Assembly (NCBI RefSeq): GCF_017352375.1
Contig: NZ_JAFEVR010000012.1
Location: 1 to 64,000, forward strand
Length of the DNA stretch: 64,000 bases
Direction of reading: 5' to 3'
Origin: Mycolicibacterium sp. S2-37
GTDB lineage: Bacteria > Actinomycetota > Actinomycetes > Mycobacteriales > Mycobacteriaceae
In this document: in pieces, positions 1 to 8,587 of the stretch
Layout: each line of letters begins with the position of its first letter
How positions within the stretch are numbered: position 1 is the first letter of the stretch
The notes under the pieces: generated by a model
Told to the model about the DNA's origin: nothing
What the model saw: only the letters and a program-made list of their open reading frames with translations
The model's database searches: none
Translations under genes and position numbers: made by a program

Positions 1-114
1 GGCGTCGCCGGCGTTGCTGGGGCCCGACGGGGCGGCGACGGCGGGGGCGGCCAGGCCGATGACGGCGGTGGCGAGGGCTCCGGCGGTGATGGTGGCGAAT
101 CCGAAAGCGTTCAT
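1..114 (-). CDS. Secreted protein, N-terminal part only (cut by window edge)
   Basis: The first 38 codons of a minus-strand gene are visible; it starts with ATG at 112-114 and continues beyond the window. The start MNAFGFATITAGALATAVIG followed by a short Ala-rich stretch ending in AVAAP is a typical Sec signal peptide with likely cleavage after the second Ala-X-Ala. An AGAGGCAGAG purine-rich ribosome site lies just upstream of the start. Many small mycobacterial exported proteins begin this way, so the mature protein cannot be identified from this fragment. Confidence 0.65.
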   Translation of the reverse strand, partial: MNAFGFATITAGALATAVIGLAAPAVAAPSGPSNAGDA

Positions 115-233
115 TTCTCTGCCTCTTTATCTTGATGTTCTGGCGTTCTGATCTGGTCAACCGGCAGGTCAGAGGCATTCATCCCGCTGGCAGTGATTGA
201 CCGCGCGGTGGCAGAAAGTGATCGCTCGGCACG

Positions 234-249
234 CTGATCGATCGATCAG
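234..249. promoter_or_regulatory. 16-bp perfect palindrome, likely TetR operator, next to a -10 box
   Basis: CTGATCGATCGATCAG is a perfect palindrome. A TAAAAT hexamer at 253-258 is the best -10 box before the TetR gene that starts at 321, so the palindrome overlaps the -35 to -10 spacer. Binding here would block transcription, which is the usual autorepression layout of TetR regulators. That the neighbouring regulator binds it is inference. Confidence 0.45.
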
Positions 250-320
250 AGCTAAAATGCACCATGCCCACCACGGTGATTCGTGCACGGTCCGACGTCC
301 GTGGCGCAGGGGATCGCTGA

Positions 321-914
321 ATGGCGGTCTCGCCCAGAGCCCGCAACGGTGGCGACCCGGGCGCCCGGCAGCGGCTCATCGAGGCGACGGCGAGGATCAT
401 GCGCGACGAGGGGTACGCCGCGGCCACCTCGCGCCGGGTGGCGGCCGAGGCGGGCGTCAAGCAGGCCCTGGTGTACTACTACTTCCCCACGATGGACGAC
501 CTGTTCATCGAGGTGCTGCGGGCCGGTGCGGAGAGCTCGCTGGAGACCATGCGCGCCGCACTCACCGATGACGACCCGTTGCGTGCGCTCTGGCTGATCA
601 ACAGCGAGGCCGGCCGCACCGGCCTGAACGCCGAGTTCATGGCACTGGCCAACCACCGCAAGGTGATCGGTGCGGAGTTGCGGTCCTACGCCAACCGGGT
701 CCGCGACATCGAGACCGCGGCGGTCACCGTCGCTCTGCGGGCCAACGGCGTCGACCTGGAGGCTCATCCACCCGTGGTGATCTCGATGCTGATCGCGCAG
801 ATCGCCCGAAGTCTCTGCAACGAGAGTGCGGTGGGGATGACGCTGGGACACGATGAGATGCGCGCCTACGTCGACCGGCATCTGAAGCGACTGAGCCGCC
901 CCGCCGGTGGTTGA
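321..914 (+). CDS. TetR/AcrR family transcriptional regulator
   Basis: A 197-residue protein with the N-terminal TetR helix-turn-helix at about residues 15-62 (ATARIMRDEGYAAATSRRVA, then AEAGVKQALVYYYFPTMDDL). The YYYF segment is the hallmark recognition-helix end of the family. The rest is the usual helical ligand-binding and dimerisation half with no recognisable ligand signature. The ATG at 321 is preceded by AGGGG at 308-312. It is followed 72 bp later on the same strand by a flavin/F420-type oxidoreductase, which may be its target together with its own promoter (palindrome at 234-249). I do not see an M. tuberculosis counterpart at this position. Confidence 0.9.
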   Translation: MAVSPRARNGGDPGARQRLIEATARIMRDEGYAAATSRRVAAEAGVKQALVYYYFPTMDDLFIEVLRAGAESSLETMRAALTDDDPLRALWLINSEAGRTGLNAEFMALANHRKVIGAELRSYANRVRDIETAAVTVALRANGVDLEAHPPVVISMLIAQIARSLCNESAVGMTLGHDEMRAYVDRHLKRLSRPAGG

Positions 915-986
915 CACTCACGGCCATCGGTGTCACGCTCCCGATCGACCGACAAACGCGTGTCCGGTGCTGAATCGAGGTGGGCA

Positions 987-1907
987 GTGCAACTCGTCTT
1001 CCCGCTGCCGCACATGCTGCGCCTGCCGGCGATGTCGCAGCCGTGGGAGGCGTCGGTGACCGGCACCGACCAGACCCGCATGGCCAAGTGCGCCGATGCG
1101 TGGGGTTACGACATGATCGCCGTCCCAGAGCATTTCGTGATCCCCACCGATCACCTGGAGCTGTCGGGCCCGCACTATCTGCAATCCACCGTGGCACAGG
1201 CTCACCTCGCCGGCGCCACCGAGCGGATCCGCCTGAACTCATGCGTCACCGTGCTGCCACTGCAACATCCCGTCGTGCTGGCCAAGGCGCTGGCCACGGC
1301 GGACTGGATGAGCGGCGGACGGATGATGGTCACGTTCGGAGTGGGTTGGCTGGCCGGTGAATTCGAGGCGCTCGGCGTCCCGTTCCGCGAACGCGGCCGC
1401 ATCGCCGACGAATACCTCGCGGTGATCACGGAGTTGTGGACCAACGACGTGACGAGTTTCCAGGGCCGGTACGTCGCGTTCGACGCGGTCGCCTTCGAGC
1501 CCAAACCCGTGCAGAAACCGCACCTGCCGATCTGGATCGGTGGTGACGCTGACGCGGCGCTGCGCAGGGCGGCGAAGTACGCCTCCGGGTGGTGGTCGTT
1601 CCTGACGCCGCCCGAGCAGATCGCCGAGCGGGTGGAGTACATCAAGTCCCAGCCGGACTATGACGGCCGCCCGTTCGACGTCGTCCACGGCCTGGGCACC
1701 AATCGGGTGGGCGAGGGACATGTCGCCCGCGACGACCCGAACGCCCGACCCGGTATGAGCGCGGCCGAGATCGTGGACAGGCTCAGTTGGTTGAGGGAAC
1801 AGGGCGTCACCGTCAGTGCGGTGCCCATCCCCGAGGTCAGTGGCGTCGACGAGTATCTCGACCACGCCCAGTGGGTGATCGAGGAGATCAAGCCGCAGCT
1901 GGCCTGA
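987..1907 (+). CDS. LLM-class (luciferase-like, probably F420-dependent) oxidoreductase
   Basis: This is a bacterial-luciferase-fold monooxygenase or dehydrogenase of about 306 residues. Family signs are the ATERIRLNSCVTVLPLQHPV segment (strand with the LLM substrate/cofactor loop), SGGRMMVTFGVGWLAGEFEA, and PHLPIWIGGDADAALRRAAK. Such enzymes in mycobacteria usually use F420 as hydride carrier; cofactor choice here is inferred. An upstream in-frame ATG exists at 930, but GTG 987 has a GAGG site at 977-980 with good spacing and gives the normal short N-terminus (VQLVFPLPHM), so it is preferred. The stop codon abuts the stop of the convergent SDR gene in a TGATCA hexamer. The substrate is unknown. 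Confidence 0.85.
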   Translation: MQLVFPLPHMLRLPAMSQPWEASVTGTDQTRMAKCADAWGYDMIAVPEHFVIPTDHLELSGPHYLQSTVAQAHLAGATERIRLNSCVTVLPLQHPVVLAKALATADWMSGGRMMVTFGVGWLAGEFEALGVPFRERGRIADEYLAVITELWTNDVTSFQGRYVAFDAVAFEPKPVQKPHLPIWIGGDADAALRRAAKYASGWWSFLTPPEQIAERVEYIKSQPDYDGRPFDVVHGLGTNRVGEGHVARDDPNARPGMSAAEIVDRLSWLREQGVTVSAVPIPEVSGVDEYLDHAQWVIEEIKPQLA

Positions 1908-2762
1908 TCAGCCCACGTGGGCAGCGATCTCCTCGACGGTCCACGGTGGTTCGCCGTCATGGCCGCGATAGGCGACGATCGACGGGGTCTGCCGATCGAA
2001 GCGTCCGACGAATCCCCCCGCGGCGATGAAAATCTGACCGGTGACGCTCGCGGCGAGATCGCTGACCAGGTACGCGTAGGTCGGGGCCACGTACTCCGGG
2101 GGCGCGGCGTCGAGGGCGCCCTGCATGCTGAGGTCGTCGAGTAGACCGCGCCGGTTCAACTCCGCGATGTGGGCCTCGTAGTCGGATCCGGTGGACAGCC
2201 GCGTCTTCGCGCCAGGGCACACGACGTTCGCCCGCACCCCGTGCTCGGCGAGTTCGGCCGCGATGGCCAGCGTCAGGGCGTTGACCGCGCCCTTGCCCGC
2301 CGGATATCCGGTACCGCCGTAGTCGCCCAGGAATGCGAAGGAACTGGTGTTGACGATCGCGCCGCCGCCCTGGGCGACCATCCGCGGCGCCGCGGCCCGG
2401 CAGGTCTCGAACACGGTGCCCAGGTGCGCCTCGAGCAGGTCGTGGAATTGGGCACTGGTCACGTTCAAGATCGACGAGCCCGGCGGCTCGGCGGTGCCCG
2501 CGCAGTTCACCAGGATGTCGATGCGTCCGAATTGCCGCACGCACGCATCGACGAGCGCGTCGGCGACCGCCGGATCCGACGGTGATCCGGCGATTCCCTG
2601 CGAGCCCGGGATGCCCTGGACCGCAGCGGAGACCGCTTCCCCATCGCGGCCGTTGACGATGACACCGGCGCCCTGCTCGGCGAGCAGACGCGCAACCGCG
2701 AGGCCGACCCCGCGCGACCCGCCGACGACGAGCGCGCCCCGGCCTGCGAGCGTTGCGCTAAT
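1908..2762 (-). CDS. Short-chain dehydrogenase/reductase with apparent ATT start
   Basis: A classical SDR of about 284 residues: the glycine-rich cofactor motif is GGSRGVG near residues 13-19, NCAG is the structural motif, and the catalytic Ser and Tyr-x-x-x-Lys lie in NTSS and YPAGK. The ATG-started ORF (from 2540) would lack the whole cofactor-binding strand. Translation upstream shows the Rossmann start intact, but there is no ATG, GTG or TTG between it and the in-frame stop at 2781-2783. The best start is ATT at 2760-2762, overlapping the TAG stop of the Rv0760c-like gene (ATTAG) and preceded by GGAGAGGG. It is the last gene of the adhB-cyp51 operon; the substrate is unknown. Confidence 0.8.
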   Translation of the reverse strand: MSATLAGRGALVVGGSRGVGLAVARLLAEQGAGVIVNGRDGEAVSAAVQGIPGSQGIAGSPSDPAVADALVDACVRQFGRIDILVNCAGTAEPPGSSILNVTSAQFHDLLEAHLGTVFETCRAAAPRMVAQGGGAIVNTSSFAFLGDYGGTGYPAGKGAVNALTLAIAAELAEHGVRANVVCPGAKTRLSTGSDYEAHIAELNRRGLLDDLSMQGALDAAPPEYVAPTYAYLVSDLAASVTGQIFIAAGGFVGRFDRQTPSIVAYRGHDGEPPWTVEEIAAHVG

Positions 2763-3183
2763 CCGCCCTCTCCGAGAACGTCATGGCATCCATGTTCCAG
2801 TAGCCGCGAAGATTCGTGATCAGTCCGGCGTCGTCGACCCGGTAGGTGAACACCCCGCGCACCGTCGCCACGAAACCGTTCGGGAACGTGGTCTCCAGAA
2901 TCAGGATGTAGGCGATCTCGGTCGGGCTGCTGGAGGGGAACGTCTCCTCGCAGGTGATGCGCAACTGGTTCGGGCCGATGTTGGCGTCGTAGAAGGCGGC
3001 CAGCGCCTCCTTGCCGCGCACACCGGTGCCGCCCGGGTTGGTGACCGCTTCGCCGATCGGATCCTCGACGACGATGTCGTCGGACATCAGGGCCAGCCAG
3101 CCCTCTCGGTCACCGGACTGCACGCACCGCCACGAGTTCTGCGACGCCGCGACAACCGGTGCGAGTTCGGTCGCTTCGGTCAT
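2758..3183 (-). CDS. Ketosteroid-isomerase-like NTF2-fold protein (Rv0760c-like)
   Basis: A 141-residue protein that matches remembered M. tuberculosis Rv0760c closely through SWRCVQ...DREGWLALM, the VEDPIGEAVTNP segment, TCEETFPSSSP, and RGVFTYRV...GLITN..RGYWN. Rv0760c is a structural homologue of delta-5-3-ketosteroid isomerase with a conical pocket for steroid-like ligands; its physiological reaction is not settled. It lies 6 bp after adhB and just before an SDR, in an operon that includes cyp51, so a role in sterol or polycyclic alcohol handling is plausible but inferred. SnoaL-like is an equivalent family label. Confidence 0.88.
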   Translation of the reverse strand: MTEATELAPVVAASQNSWRCVQSGDREGWLALMSDDIVVEDPIGEAVTNPGGTGVRGKEALAAFYDANIGPNQLRITCEETFPSSSPTEIAYILILETTFPNGFVATVRGVFTYRVDDAGLITNLRGYWNMDAMTFSERAD

Positions 3184-3189
3184 GCCGGT

Positions 3190-4320
3190 CTACCGATCCG
3201 CGTCGGTGTATCGGATGACGCCACGGATGTTGCGGCCCTCCAGCATGTCCCGATAGCCGTCGTTGATCTGCTCCAGCTTGTACTGCCGGGTGACCATGTC
3301 GTCCAGGTTGAGCCGGCCGGCCTTGTACATCGACAGCAGCTGCGGGATGTCGTGGTGCGGGTTGCCGCCACCGAAGATGGTGCCCTGCAGGTTCTTCTGC
3401 AGCAGAGTCAGCATCGACAGGTTCAGCGTGACGTCGGACTTGGCCATGTTGGCGACCGCGGTGACCACGCATGTGCCGCCCTTGGCGGTGATGTTGAGGT
3501 AGTTGTCGATCTCCTCACCGTGCAGCTCACCGGTGGTGATGATGGTCTTGGCAGCCATCCGGCCCTGGGTGATCTCGGCGACGCCCGCCATCGCGCTGAA
3601 GATGTCGGGGTAGGCGTGGGTGGCGCCGAACTTTAGGGCCTGATCGCGCTTCCACTCGACCGGGTCGATGGCGAAGATGTTGCGTGCACCGGCGTTCAAG
3701 GCGCCCTGCAGGGCGCCCATGCCGACACCGCCGATGCCGGCGATGACGACATCGTCACCCGGGCGGACGTCCGCGCTGCGCACGGCCGAGCCGTAGCCGG
3801 TGGTGACGCCGCACCCGACGAGGCACGCCACCTCGAACGGGATGGACGGGTCGATCTTCACCACGGAGCTCTTGTGCACGACCATGTACGGGCTGAAGGT
3901 GCCCAGCAGCGTCATGGGGATGACGGGGGTGCCGTTGGCGGCATGGATGCGGTGGGTGTTGTCGGACACCGCGGTGCCCTGGAGCAGCATCGCGCCCAGG
4001 TCGCAGAGGTTACGCAGACCGGCCTGACAGGACGGGCACGCCCCACACGACGGGATGAACGACAGGACGACGTGGTCGCCGGGTTCGATGCCCTCGACGC
4101 CCGGGCCGACCTCGGTGACGACGCCGGCGCCCTCGTGGCCGCCCAGCACCGGGAAACCCGCCATCGGGATGTCCCCGGTCACCAGGTGGTGGTCGGAATG
4201 GCACATGCCCGAGGCTTCCATCTGGATCTTGACCTCGTCTTTGACGGGGTCGCCGATCTCGATCTCCTCGATCGTCCACGGCTGGTTGAATTCCCAGATC
4301 AAAGCGCCTTTGGTCTTCAT
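3190..4320 (-). CDS. adhB: NDMA-dependent zinc alcohol dehydrogenase (AdhB/Rv0761c type)
   Basis: A 376-residue class III-type medium-chain alcohol dehydrogenase. Visible features are the catalytic zinc Cys in GMCHSDHH, the GHEGAGVV helix with its zinc-neighbour Glu, the structural-zinc cysteines in CGACPSCQAGLRNLC, and the nucleotide-binding GIGGVGMG. Actinobacterial members of this group carry tightly bound NAD(H) and are assayed with N,N-dimethyl-4-nitrosoaniline as artificial acceptor; the natural acceptor is often a mycofactocin-type carrier. The gene is separated from the upstream Rv0762c-like gene by 92 bp with a palindrome, so it may have its own promoter. Start: ATG at 4318-4320 after GCAGGAGAG. 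Confidence 0.92.
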   Translation of the reverse strand: MKTKGALIWEFNQPWTIEEIEIGDPVKDEVKIQMEASGMCHSDHHLVTGDIPMAGFPVLGGHEGAGVVTEVGPGVEGIEPGDHVVLSFIPSCGACPSCQAGLRNLCDLGAMLLQGTAVSDNTHRIHAANGTPVIPMTLLGTFSPYMVVHKSSVVKIDPSIPFEVACLVGCGVTTGYGSAVRSADVRPGDDVVIAGIGGVGMGALQGALNAGARNIFAIDPVEWKRDQALKFGATHAYPDIFSAMAGVAEITQGRMAAKTIITTGELHGEEIDNYLNITAKGGTCVVTAVANMAKSDVTLNLSMLTLLQKNLQGTIFGGGNPHHDIPQLLSMYKAGRLNLDDMVTRQYKLEQINDGYRDMLEGRNIRGVIRYTDADR

Positions 4321-4354
4321 CTCTCCTGCTTTCGACTCGAGCCCCTAGCTCCAG

Positions 4355-4369
4355 ACTAGAGGCTCTAGT
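4355..4369. promoter_or_regulatory. 15-bp inverted repeat upstream of adhB
   Basis: ACTAGAG-G-CTCTAGT forms two 7-bp arms around one base in the only sizeable gap of the minus-strand operon (4321-4412). It sits about 35 bp before the adhB start. Its sequence differs from the GGACAC-type palindromes near the operon's TetR gene, so a different factor is likely if it is an operator. Confidence 0.35.
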
Positions 4370-4412
4370 TAGCCACATCACAGCCTCCCCAAGCAACTGC
4401 TTGGTGGTGGGC

Positions 4413-4952
4413 CTACCAAATGGGGACGGGGGCCTCCCCGATCGGGTAGTAACCGGGCAGCTTCTCTCCGGCCAGCGACCGTTCGATGCGCTTCTGCATC
4501 GTGGGGGTGAGGTCACCCGATTCGATCAGCTTCAAGAACGCCTTCTGCACGTGGCCGAAGTCGAAGAAGTCGCGCTGCCACTCGATCAGCAGCTGATCGT
4601 TGAGCCGGAACCAGCTGCCGCCGATGCCGTAGATCTCATCGCGGGTCCCGTCGCTCTTGTTCGCGATCTGCTTCCAGAATCCGACGATCTCGTTCTGCTT
4701 CTCGTCGATGAGGGTCTTCTGGTACTCGTAGACCCAGTTCTCCAGGCCCTCCATCTCCAGGCCGAGTGCGACGTCGCGGATCTCGTCCTTGTTGACGCAC
4801 ATGACGTCTTCCTTGGGTCCGATGTTCCAGCCGTAGGTCGCGTCGTCGGTGTAGAACTCGGCCAGCGGTTTCCAGTCACCGGCCTTCTCGGCGTCCTTAT
4901 TGGCTTGGAGCCAGCGGGCGACCCAGTCTTCGAGTTGTTCGCGTGAGGCCAT
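4413..4952 (-). CDS. NTF2/SnoaL-like conserved protein (Rv0762c position)
   Basis: A 179-residue soluble protein with no signal peptide. The early part (DWKPLAEFYTDDATYGWNIGP) resembles the NTF2-like fold seen in SnoaL-type proteins, with a long acidic, tryptophan-rich second half. Length and position, between ferredoxin and adhB, fit M. tuberculosis Rv0762c, whose function is unknown. Start choice: an in-frame ATG at 4994 lies inside the ferredoxin gene, whereas ATG 4950-4952 follows the ferredoxin stop by 2 bp and has AAAGGA upstream. Linkage to cyp51, ferredoxin and adhB suggests a role in the same oxidation pathway, but no catalytic residues can be assigned. Confidence 0.82.
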   Translation of the reverse strand: MASREQLEDWVARWLQANKDAEKAGDWKPLAEFYTDDATYGWNIGPKEDVMCVNKDEIRDVALGLEMEGLENWVYEYQKTLIDEKQNEIVGFWKQIANKSDGTRDEIYGIGGSWFRLNDQLLIEWQRDFFDFGHVQKAFLKLIESGDLTPTMQKRIERSLAGEKLPGYYPIGEAPVPIW

Positions 4953-4954
4953 GG

Positions 4955-5176
<222 letters not shown>

Positions 5177-6535
5177 TCAGTCCTTGACACGCTTGCGATA
5201 GCGGACTTTCGCCGGCTGGGCCAGTTGGACGACCATCTTGGAGTGGTCGTTGCGGTAGCTCTCCGGTGGTTGGGCCATTTCGAACTCGTACTCCCGCAAC
5301 AGGACCGAGAAGATCGCCTTGATCTGCATCTGGGCGAACGCGGCTCCGACGCAACGGTGCTTGCCTGCGCCGAACGGAATCCACGTCCACCGGTTGGCGA
5401 CGTCAGCCTGCTCGGGCTTGTTGTAGCGATCCGGATTGAATGCGTCGGGATCCGGGAAATCCTCGGGGATCCGGTTGGAGATCGCCGGTGAGGCGGCGAC
5501 GAAGTCGCCCTTGTGGATCGGGAAACCCTTCACCTCGAACTCGTCCTGGGCCACGCGCATCAGGATGATCAGCGGCGGGTGCAGGCGCAGCGTCTCCTTG
5601 ACCACGTTGTCGAGCTTTGGAATCTGGCGCAGCGCATGGAAGCTCACCTCTTGCCCGTCGGCGTAGAGCTCGTCGAGCTCGGCCCGTACCTCGGCGTAGG
5701 CGTCGGCGTGGCGAATCAGTTCGATGAGTGTCCATGCCGACGTGCCCGAGCTCGTGTGGTGGCCGGCGAACATCAGTGAGATGAACATGCCGGTGACCTC
5801 GTTGGCCGTGAACCGGGGATTGCCCTCGTCATCCTTGATCGAGACCAGGACGTCGAGCAGGTCGCGATCCTCTTTGCCCTTGGGCGGGTTGGCGATCCGT
5901 CCGTCCATGATCTCCTGCACGAGCGCAACGAGTTTCACCCGCGACTCGTCGCGGATCCGGAAGCTCTCGATGTCGAGGTAGGGGTCGACGTAGCACAGTG
6001 GGTCCGTCCCGCGCTCGAGCTGGTGGTAGTAGTGCGCGAACCGACTGTCGAGTTGCTCGCGGAACTTCAAGCCGATCAGGCACGCCGTGGAGGTGTAGAT
6101 CGTCAGCTCGGAGAAGAAGTCCAGCAGCTCGATCTCGCCCTCGTCGCCCCAGTCGGCGATGATCTTCTTGACTTCGTTCTCGATCGTCGAAGCGTGGCCT
6201 TTCATCTGCTCCCCGCGCAGGGCGGTGTTGTGCAGCATCTCGGCGCGGCGCTCCGGATCGGCGTCGAACACCACGCCCTCACCGAAGATCGGTGTCATGA
6301 ACGGGTACGCCTCGGCCTGGTTGAGCTCGCTGTCACTGGAGCGGAAGAAGAACTCGTTGGCCTCTGCGCCGTAGAGCATCACCACCTGTTTGTCGGCGAG
6401 CTGGAACCAGCCGACGTCCCCGCACTCCTCCCGGACGCGTTTCATCAGCCCGATCGGGTCGGTTCGGAACTCTTCGAGATGCCCGTGTTCTTCTTCGCCG
6501 CCTGAGACGCGGGGGACCTCTGTGGTGGTGGTCAT
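5177..6535 (-). CDS. cyp51: Cytochrome P450 CYP51, sterol 14-alpha-demethylase
   Basis: A 452-residue P450 with the CYP51-type I-helix FAGHHTSSGTSAW (acid/alcohol pair replaced by His-Thr as in other CYP51s), the K-helix ETLR, and the haem-binding FGAGKHRCVGAAFAQMQ loop with the ligand Cys. CYP51 removes the 14-alpha-methyl group of sterols; mycobacteria lack full sterol synthesis, so its natural substrate is unclear. A longer ORF begins at 6718, but the ATG at 6533-6535 overlaps the upstream SDR stop as ATGA and gives the family's usual length. The ferredoxin gene follows directly. Confidence 0.97.
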   Translation of the reverse strand: MTTTTEVPRVSGGEEEHGHLEEFRTDPIGLMKRVREECGDVGWFQLADKQVVMLYGAEANEFFFRSSDSELNQAEAYPFMTPIFGEGVVFDADPERRAEMLHNTALRGEQMKGHASTIENEVKKIIADWGDEGEIELLDFFSELTIYTSTACLIGLKFREQLDSRFAHYYHQLERGTDPLCYVDPYLDIESFRIRDESRVKLVALVQEIMDGRIANPPKGKEDRDLLDVLVSIKDDEGNPRFTANEVTGMFISLMFAGHHTSSGTSAWTLIELIRHADAYAEVRAELDELYADGQEVSFHALRQIPKLDNVVKETLRLHPPLIILMRVAQDEFEVKGFPIHKGDFVAASPAISNRIPEDFPDPDAFNPDRYNKPEQADVANRWTWIPFGAGKHRCVGAAFAQMQIKAIFSVLLREYEFEMAQPPESYRNDHSKMVVQLAQPAKVRYRKRVKD

Positions 6536-7359
6536 GAGTTCAGGTTCTCCTCGTTCAGGATCAGCTTCTGGCGCTCTTCCGGCGCGCTGTCGAGCGGAGC
6601 TTCGGGCTGGAGTTCCATGTTGGCGATGAACCCACCGCGGGGGGTTTCGGCGACGAAGGTGATGGCGCGGGCGAGGTCGTCTGCGCGCAGGAAGTAGTCG
6701 TGGCGGGCCTGGCCCCACTTGGCCCAGTCCTCGAGCGCGGGGCCGATCAGTTCGGCGGGCAGACTCCAGCCCATCGACGTCTTGGTCGGCCCGGGATGCA
6801 CGATGGATGCGCGCACACCGGTGCCCTCGAGCTCCATCTGGTAGTTGGTGACCATCGCCACCAGGGCGGCCTTGGCCGCGCCGTAGGCACCCATGTGGGG
6901 CCGTTGCCGCAGCGCCACATCGGATCCCACGAAGATCAGGTCGCCTCGCTGACGTTCGATCATGCCGGGCAGCACGGCGGTGGCGACCCTGTTGGCGCCG
7001 ATGAGATGGATCTGCACCTGCGACTCGAACTGTTCGGTGCTGATCGCGTCGAGCTTGCCGAAATAGGTGTCGCCGGCCCCGGCGACGAGCACCTCGATGT
7101 CGCCGAGTTCAGCGGTGGTCTGTTCGACGGCGGCCTTCACCGAGTCGGGATCGGTGACGTCGAGGTGCACGGCGATCGCCTCACCCCCGTCGGTGCGGAT
7201 CTTGCCGACGATCTCTTCGAGCTTCTCCACCCGGCGGGCGCCCAGGGCGACCGGAAAACCGTTGGCGGCGAGCCTGATCGCGGTCGCTTCGCCGATTCCG
7301 GAGGAGGCGCCGGCCACCAGGGCGGGTCGCCGGTCGGGCAGCGGGTCAAATCGAGGCAT
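6532..7359 (-). CDS. Short-chain dehydrogenase/reductase (Rv0765c position)
   Basis: A 275-residue classical SDR: cofactor motif VAGASSGIG (residues about 16-24), Asp at LDVTDPDS for the adenine pocket, structural VAGAG, and catalytic Ser/Tyr/Lys in VGSDVAL and YGAAK. The preference for NADP(H) or NAD(H) is uncertain. The ATG at 7357-7359 was chosen over an upstream start because it begins just before the Rossmann strand and lies 13 bp after the cyp123 stop. Sandwiched between cyp123 and cyp51 in one operon, it probably oxidises or reduces a P450 product. Confidence 0.9.
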   Translation of the reverse strand: MPRFDPLPDRRPALVAGASSGIGEATAIRLAANGFPVALGARRVEKLEEIVGKIRTDGGEAIAVHLDVTDPDSVKAAVEQTTAELGDIEVLVAGAGDTYFGKLDAISTEQFESQVQIHLIGANRVATAVLPGMIERQRGDLIFVGSDVALRQRPHMGAYGAAKAALVAMVTNYQMELEGTGVRASIVHPGPTKTSMGWSLPAELIGPALEDWAKWGQARHDYFLRADDLARAITFVAETPRGGFIANMELQPEAPLDSAPEERQKLILNEENLNS

Positions 7360-7372
7360 ACAACGTGGCCTT

Positions 7373-8587
7373 TCAGCGGACCTGGACGGTGATGGGCAGG
7401 CGGGCGAACCCGCGGACATTGCTGGAGTGGACGCGGACGGCGTTGGTCTCGTCGACCTCGTATCCGCGGATCCTCGTGAACAGCTCGGCCAGGGCGACAC
7501 GCGCCTCCATACGGGCGAGGTGGGCGCCGAGGCAGAAGTGTGCACCGCTGCCGAAACTCATCAGTTTCGAGCCGATCTCACGCCCGATCACGTAGTCGTC
7601 CGGGTTTTCGAAGACCCGTTCGTCCCGGTGGGCCGATCCGGGCAGCAACAGCACCACGTCGCCGTCGGGAATGGTGGTGTCGTGGAGGGTGAGATCGCCG
7701 GCCACGGTGCGTGCCAGGATCTGGCTGGAGGTGTCATACCGCAGCGTCTCCTCGACCCACAGCGGGATCCGGCTGAGATCGTCGTACACCGGCTGGAGCT
7801 GGTCGGGGTTGCGGTGTCCCCAGAACGCCGCATTGGCAAGCAGTTTCGTTGTCGTCTCATTGCCCGCGATGACCATCAGGAACATGAAGCCGAGCACCTC
7901 GTCGTCGGTGAGGCGGTCACCGTCGATCTCGGCCTCCAGCAGTGCCGTCGTCAGGTCGTCGGTGGGCTTCTTGCGGCGCTCCTCGACCATGCCCTGGTAG
8001 TAGACGATCAGGTTGATCGAGGCCTCCACGGCGGCGGCGGGCACGTCGGTGACACCCTCGTCGCGGTGCATCACACCGTCGGCCCAGGCGCGCACCTGGT
8101 CCCGGTCGGGCTGGGGGACACCCATGAGTTCGGAGATGACGTCCATCGGCAGCTTGCCGGCGAATTCGTCGACATAGTCGACGGTGTCGCCGGACGACGC
8201 CTTGTCCAGCATCACGTCGAGGTGCTGAACGGCGATCTCGGTCACGCGTGGCTCGAGTTCCCGAATTCGCCTGGGCGTGAAGCCTTTCGACACCAGGGTG
8301 CGCAACCGTAGGTGGTCGGGGTCGTCCATGGCCAGGAAGGACATGGTCTTGGATGCGTGCGGACCGCGCGACGCGGGGTCGAGCGACACCCCGAACTTGT
8401 TGGACAGCGTGGTGCTGTTGCGGAAGCCCTGCAGTACATCCTGGTGACGGGACAGCGCCCAGAAACCGAGTTCGTCGTTGCGGTACAGCGGCGCCTCGTC
8501 CCGCAGCCTGCGGTAGTACGGATACGGATCTTCGTGGAAGTCGTAGTCGTAGGGGTCGAGGATCACGTCGGATACGTCAAGGGTCAC
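7373..8587 (-). CDS. cyp123: Cytochrome P450, CYP123 family (Rv0766c)
   Basis: A 404-residue P450 with the I-helix oxygen-activation motif AGNETTTKL, the K-helix EETLR, and the haem loop FGSGAHFCLGAHLAR carrying the thiolate Cys. Length, operon position (between TetR and the SDR/cyp51 pair) and sequence character fit M. tuberculosis CYP123, whose substrate is not established. The GTG start at 8585-8587 overlaps the TetR stop as GTGA, so translation is probably coupled. Confidence 0.92.
   Translation of the reverse strand: MTLDVSDVILDPYDYDFHEDPYPYYRRLRDEAPLYRNDELGFWALSRHQDVLQGFRNSTTLSNKFGVSLDPASRGPHASKTMSFLAMDDPDHLRLRTLVSKGFTPRRIRELEPRVTEIAVQHLDVMLDKASSGDTVDYVDEFAGKLPMDVISELMGVPQPDRDQVRAWADGVMHRDEGVTDVPAAAVEASINLIVYYQGMVEERRKKPTDDLTTALLEAEIDGDRLTDDEVLGFMFLMVIAGNETTTKLLANAAFWGHRNPDQLQPVYDDLSRIPLWVEETLRYDTSSQILARTVAGDLTLHDTTIPDGDVVLLLPGSAHRDERVFENPDDYVIGREIGSKLMSFGSGAHFCLGAHLARMEARVALAELFTRIRGYEVDETNAVRVHSSNVRGFARLPITVQVR

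Noticed and set aside
1905-1910. TGATCA shared by two convergent stops as a regulatory site
   Set aside because: It is simply the two stop codons back to back; a 6-bp palindrome is expected by chance.
2347-3636. 429-codon plus-strand ORF
   Set aside because: It runs antisense across the SDR, Rv0760c-like and adhB genes, whose products are recognisable; low-complexity composition is typical of a GC-rich shadow frame.
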